From positions 1 to 8,075 of the forward strand of contig CAMMLF010000070.1 of NCBI GenBank assembly GCA_946497585.1: 8,075 nt of DNA, written 5' to 3'. The translations under genes were made by a program, and so were the position numbers. The stretch is from an uncultured Clostridium sp. (GTDB lineage Bacteria > Bacillota > Clostridia > TANB77 > CAG-508). The first letter of the stretch is position 1; each line of letters opens with the position of its first letter. The notes below the pieces were generated by a model that worked only from the letters and a program-made list of their open reading frames with translations, made no database searches and was not told where the DNA came from. This document shows, one piece after another, positions 5,164-8,075 of the stretch.

Positions 5164-7947
5164 TTACACATCCTTGTTATAGCATTGTATTAATTTTTCA
5201 TACATTCTCATAAGTTCAGCTACGCAATCAGATTCGGTCATTTTCTTCCAATTAAATCCATAAGCCTCCATAACTGCTTTATCATTTTCTTGATGTGCTT
5301 TTCTAAGTTCCTTTGGCATTGTTAGTTCATCATATAAATCTGCTAAAGAACTATTTGGATATAATGCTCTGGCATCAAGTATTGCCTGTGCTGTTTTTTC
5401 TATCTTTTTCTTTTGTTCTTCTGTTGGATTACACCAAGGGAAATTGTTATATACAATATTTACCGAATATCTATATCCATTTCCTAATCTACCACAAGTA
5501 GATCTTACCCAAGCCATATGTACATTTGACGTTAAAACTCCAAAATGATATAAACTTGCAGTTTCAGTTATTTTTACTAAATTACTGCATAATACATCTG
5601 AAGTCATAAATCCTATTGGAATATACTTTCTTTTATCAGTACTTACTTCTGGAATAACAATATATGTTCCTGTAGGAAAGTTTTCAACATGAAATCTTGT
5701 AGGCTCATAAGCAATTCTTCTTGTTCCTTCACTTTTGCTAGTTAATCTAAAATTTTTCACTGCATCTAATCTTTTCATACATTCTGGCATTTGACGTAAC
5801 TCATTAGGTGGACAATGTTTTAGCCATAAACAATATCTAGGTTTATTTTCAATAAATTCTTGAGCACCATACCATTTTTTAAACCATTTTTCGGAATTTG
5901 GTTCTTTTTTCACAAAAGCTTCTTTTTCATCTTTTGTAAAAAGATAAAAACCTCCATCTATTGGTTTATTTCCAATTCCCATATTAGGAGCATCACATAA
6001 AGGCTTATTTCTACTTTCAATAAAAATATTGGGAGCATCAACTAGATATGGGTTAATGTTATTTACATTTTTAAAAATATTTGTATCTTCATATATAATT
6101 TTTGTTTTTCTTATATTAAAACTAAATCCTATTATTACGCAGAACACACTAGCTTTTTCTTTTGCTTCACTGTCCCATCTAAAAGTTCTATAAGCAAAAT
6201 TTATATTTATGCCTTTTTCTAATATATCTTTCCAAAGTATTGATGTTTGTTCACCTTGAGTAATTGAATTTGTTGAAACAAAAGCTACTTCAATCGCAGT
6301 ATTATCAATGAATTTAGTTGCTTTTTTATACCAACAGCTAACATAGTCTAAATTACCAGCACCCTTTGTTCCTTTAAAGATATTAGCAATATCTTCTTTT
6401 TGATCTTCATTCATTAGTCTTGCTCCCACAAATGGTGGATTCCCCATTATATAATTTAACTCTTCTTTTGGTATAACGTCATTCCAGTCAATTCTTAAGG
6501 CATTGCCTTCTGTTATGTTTGTATAAGATTTCAAAGGTAAAAAATCCAGATTTATATGTAAAATATTTTCAGTTTCCTTCATCATCTGACTTTCTGCAAT
6601 CCATAGAGCAGTTTTTGCAACAGTTACAGCAAAATCGTTAATTTCTATTCCATAAAACTGTCCTATAGAAACTTTAATAGGAGAGATGTTCTCATCTGCT
6701 AAACCTATTTGCCCACCTGTAAGTTCAAATATAACTTCATTTTCTAATTTTCTCAAAGAAAGATATGTCTCTGTTAAAAAATTACCACTACCACAAGCAG
6801 GATCAAGAAATTTCAAGTTTGCTAATTTATCTTGAAACTCTGTAAGTTTTTTCTTTTTTGTTTTTATAACTGATATGTGTTTTATTTCTTGCAATTCTTC
6901 TTTTAAATCATCTAAAAATAATGGGTCTATTACTTTATGAATATTTTCTATCGATGTATAATGCATTCCTCCCTTTCTTCTTGTTTCAGGGTTTAATGTA
7001 CTTTCAAAAACAGCTCCAAAAATTGTTGGACTAATTTCACTCCAATCAAAATCTTCACTTGCTTTTGATAATAACAATTCTTTTACAGTTTCGTTTAAAT
7101 TTGGAATTTCTATATCTTCATTTGCAAATAAACCACCATTAACATAAGGAAATTGAGATAGTTCCTCTTCCATATAAGGATCCCTATCTTCTGCTTTTGT
7201 ATCAAGAACTTTAAATAAATCAATTAATGCTCTCCTTAAATCTCTAACCTCAAACCTAGATAAATAGTCATGAAACATTAACTTCTTACCAAACAATCCA
7301 CTATCTTCTGCATAAAGGCAAAATACTAATCTTACACAAAGCATATTTAAACTTTTTAGTGTTTCTTCATTCTCTGGATTAATATATAGTTTTAATATCT
7401 CATCATATAATTTCCCAACCAATTCTCCAGCTTGAATAGAAATTTCCATTTCTCTTTTTAAATGTTCATTCCCTGTTTCAACTAAAAATTGTAATCTATA
7501 ATATTCTTTTTCTAAATTTTCTAATAATATTTCTTCTGGTTCTCCTCTTGGATTTTCCATATTGTATACTAAAAAAGATTTGAAATTACATGTAATAACA
7601 TATTTAGGATGTTTTGATAATGGTAATTCTGCTATATATTTTTTTGCTTGTTGAAAAGGATTTAATAAACTTCCATCAGATTGTCTAATTCCTTTTCTTA
7701 AATCTTTATCAATACTCTTTTGTTCAATTAAAACTTTTGTTGACGGAATATATCCATCAATAAAACCTGTATTTTTATCAATATGTACTTGATCTTCAAA
7801 TTCAATAAATTCACTTGGCTTATCTATGCCAAATACATCACTCAATAATTGTAGCCAGAAAGTTTGGCTTTGACCTTTTTCATACCCTTTACCTTTCCAA
7901 AATTCAGCAAATTCTTTTGCTTTTTTGCTCTGTTCTTTATCGTTCAT
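5164..7947 (-). CDS. MmeI-like single-chain restriction-modification enzyme (type IIL/IIG)
   Basis: This 927-residue enzyme joins DNA cleavage, adenine-N6 methylation and target recognition, close to MmeI in length (about 920). Residues 1-160 form the nuclease domain, with a PD-(D/E)XK signature Asp64, Glu75-Gln-Lys77. A helical spacer (about 170-350) contains GGLF (271-274) and GGMHYTS (326-332, motif X region). The methyltransferase domain has motif I DPACGSGNF (382-390), GIE (433-435) and catalytic motif IV NPPF (503-506). The target recognition domain (about 620-840) ends with the family's RYSVNIVYNNFPW (826-838), then a helical tail. Nothing is broken. In this family modification normally protects one strand and no separate methylase or specificity gene is needed. 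GGAG sits just upstream of ATG 7947. It is followed 4 bases on by the DUF6414-like gene. The recognition site cannot be told from sequence alone. Confidence 0.88.
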   Translation of the reverse strand: MNDKEQSKKAKEFAEFWKGKGYEKGQSQTFWLQLLSDVFGIDKPSEFIEFEDQVHIDKNTGFIDGYIPSTKVLIEQKSIDKDLRKGIRQSDGSLLNPFQQAKKYIAELPLSKHPKYVITCNFKSFLVYNMENPRGEPEEILLENLEKEYYRLQFLVETGNEHLKREMEISIQAGELVGKLYDEILKLYINPENEETLKSLNMLCVRLVFCLYAEDSGLFGKKLMFHDYLSRFEVRDLRRALIDLFKVLDTKAEDRDPYMEEELSQFPYVNGGLFANEDIEIPNLNETVKELLLSKASEDFDWSEISPTIFGAVFESTLNPETRRKGGMHYTSIENIHKVIDPLFLDDLKEELQEIKHISVIKTKKKKLTEFQDKLANLKFLDPACGSGNFLTETYLSLRKLENEVIFELTGGQIGLADENISPIKVSIGQFYGIEINDFAVTVAKTALWIAESQMMKETENILHINLDFLPLKSYTNITEGNALRIDWNDVIPKEELNYIMGNPPFVGARLMNEDQKEDIANIFKGTKGAGNLDYVSCWYKKATKFIDNTAIEVAFVSTNSITQGEQTSILWKDILEKGININFAYRTFRWDSEAKEKASVFCVIIGFSFNIRKTKIIYEDTNIFKNVNNINPYLVDAPNIFIESRNKPLCDAPNMGIGNKPIDGGFYLFTKDEKEAFVKKEPNSEKWFKKWYGAQEFIENKPRYCLWLKHCPPNELRQMPECMKRLDAVKNFRLTSKSEGTRRIAYEPTRFHVENFPTGTYIVIPEVSTDKRKYIPIGFMTSDVLCSNLVKITETASLYHFGVLTSNVHMAWVRSTCGRLGNGYRYSVNIVYNNFPWCNPTEEQKKKIEKTAQAILDARALYPNSSLADLYDELTMPKELRKAHQENDKAVMEAYGFNWKKMTESDCVAELMRMYEKLIQCYNKDV

Positions 7948-7971
7948 TTTTTACTCCAATCTATAATATAA

Positions 7972-8075
7972 TTAGTTTATACTATCTAAAAATTCTTTTA
8001 AAATTTTAACTATGTCTTTAAATTCTATATTTTCAGCATATTTATTTTTCTTTTTATATGTGTTCCAATAATTAG
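7972..8075 (-). CDS. C-terminal end of an unidentified gene, cut by the window edge
   Basis: Reading leftward from the edge, one frame is open for 33 codons before a TAA at 7974-7972. It encodes NYWNTYKKKNKYAEN, then IEFKDIVKILKEFLDSIN. The ending is a charged, amphipathic helix with good lysine, glutamate and isoleucine codon use, unlike random AT-rich sequence where stops come often. Only 24 bases separate it from the restriction enzyme's start codon, and the gap contains that gene's ribosome binding site. It therefore looks like the upstream member of the same operon, and the operon's main promoter is outside the window. The fragment is too short to identify; a small regulator or another defence component are both possible. 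Confidence 0.5.
   Translation of the reverse strand, partial: NYWNTYKKKNKYAENIEFKDIVKILKEFLDSIN

Noticed and set aside
7815..8009. 64-codon + strand frame opposite the restriction enzyme start
   Set aside because: It overlaps the N-terminus of the MmeI-like gene on the other strand and covers the operon junction; no family features.
1..8075. CRISPR array, tRNA or rRNA genes, insertion sequence ends
   Set aside because: I saw no regularly spaced 25-40 bp repeats, no cloverleaf-like G+C-rich segments, and no transposase or terminal inverted repeats.

Overview
The window is strongly AT-rich, uses TGA as a stop codon, and has ordinary AGGAG-type ribosome binding sites. Together with the gene families this suggests a low-GC anaerobe, either a Clostridia/Tissierellia-type Firmicute or a Fusobacterium that acquired a Firmicute-type element. 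It looks like part of a mobilisable plasmid or integrative mobilisable element. No integrase, transposase or conjugation (T4SS) gene is visible, so plasmid and IME cannot be told apart.

Left half (1-3306, + strand): a replication and mobilisation backbone. A non-coding leader (1-240) holds a long AT-rich hairpin and a cluster of TTTCAACAAA-like direct repeats. It precedes a short RepA_N-type replication initiator (241-804). Inside rep, between its conserved DNA-binding domain and its short tail, lie three degenerate tandem 23-bp repeats followed by an AT-only palindrome, the place where RepA_N replicons carry their origin. A TnpV-family gene and a small acidic helical gene (DUF6664-like) follow. 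Then come a compact candidate oriT (about 1581-1650), a MobC-like accessory protein, and a relaxase of the Firmicute MobP type whose start overlaps mobC.

Right half (3387-8075, - strand): a cargo operon convergent with the relaxase, separated from it by 80 bp holding two hairpins. In transcription order it contains the C-terminal end of an unidentified gene running off the window, a single-chain restriction-modification enzyme of the MmeI (type IIL/IIG) kind, a DUF6414-like protein, a small RipA-like multi-pass membrane protein, and a ThsB-like TIR protein with its catalytic-type glutamate. Short spacings suggest one transcript.

Best candidate for something new: the TIR protein sits next to a small membrane protein and a DUF6414-like protein, with no ThsA (SIR2-SLOG or TM-macro) effector in the window. 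By analogy with Thoeris, the TIR enzyme could make an NAD-derived signal that acts on the membrane protein, with the restriction enzyme as a first line of defence. The domain calls rest on sequence reading; the functional link is inference.
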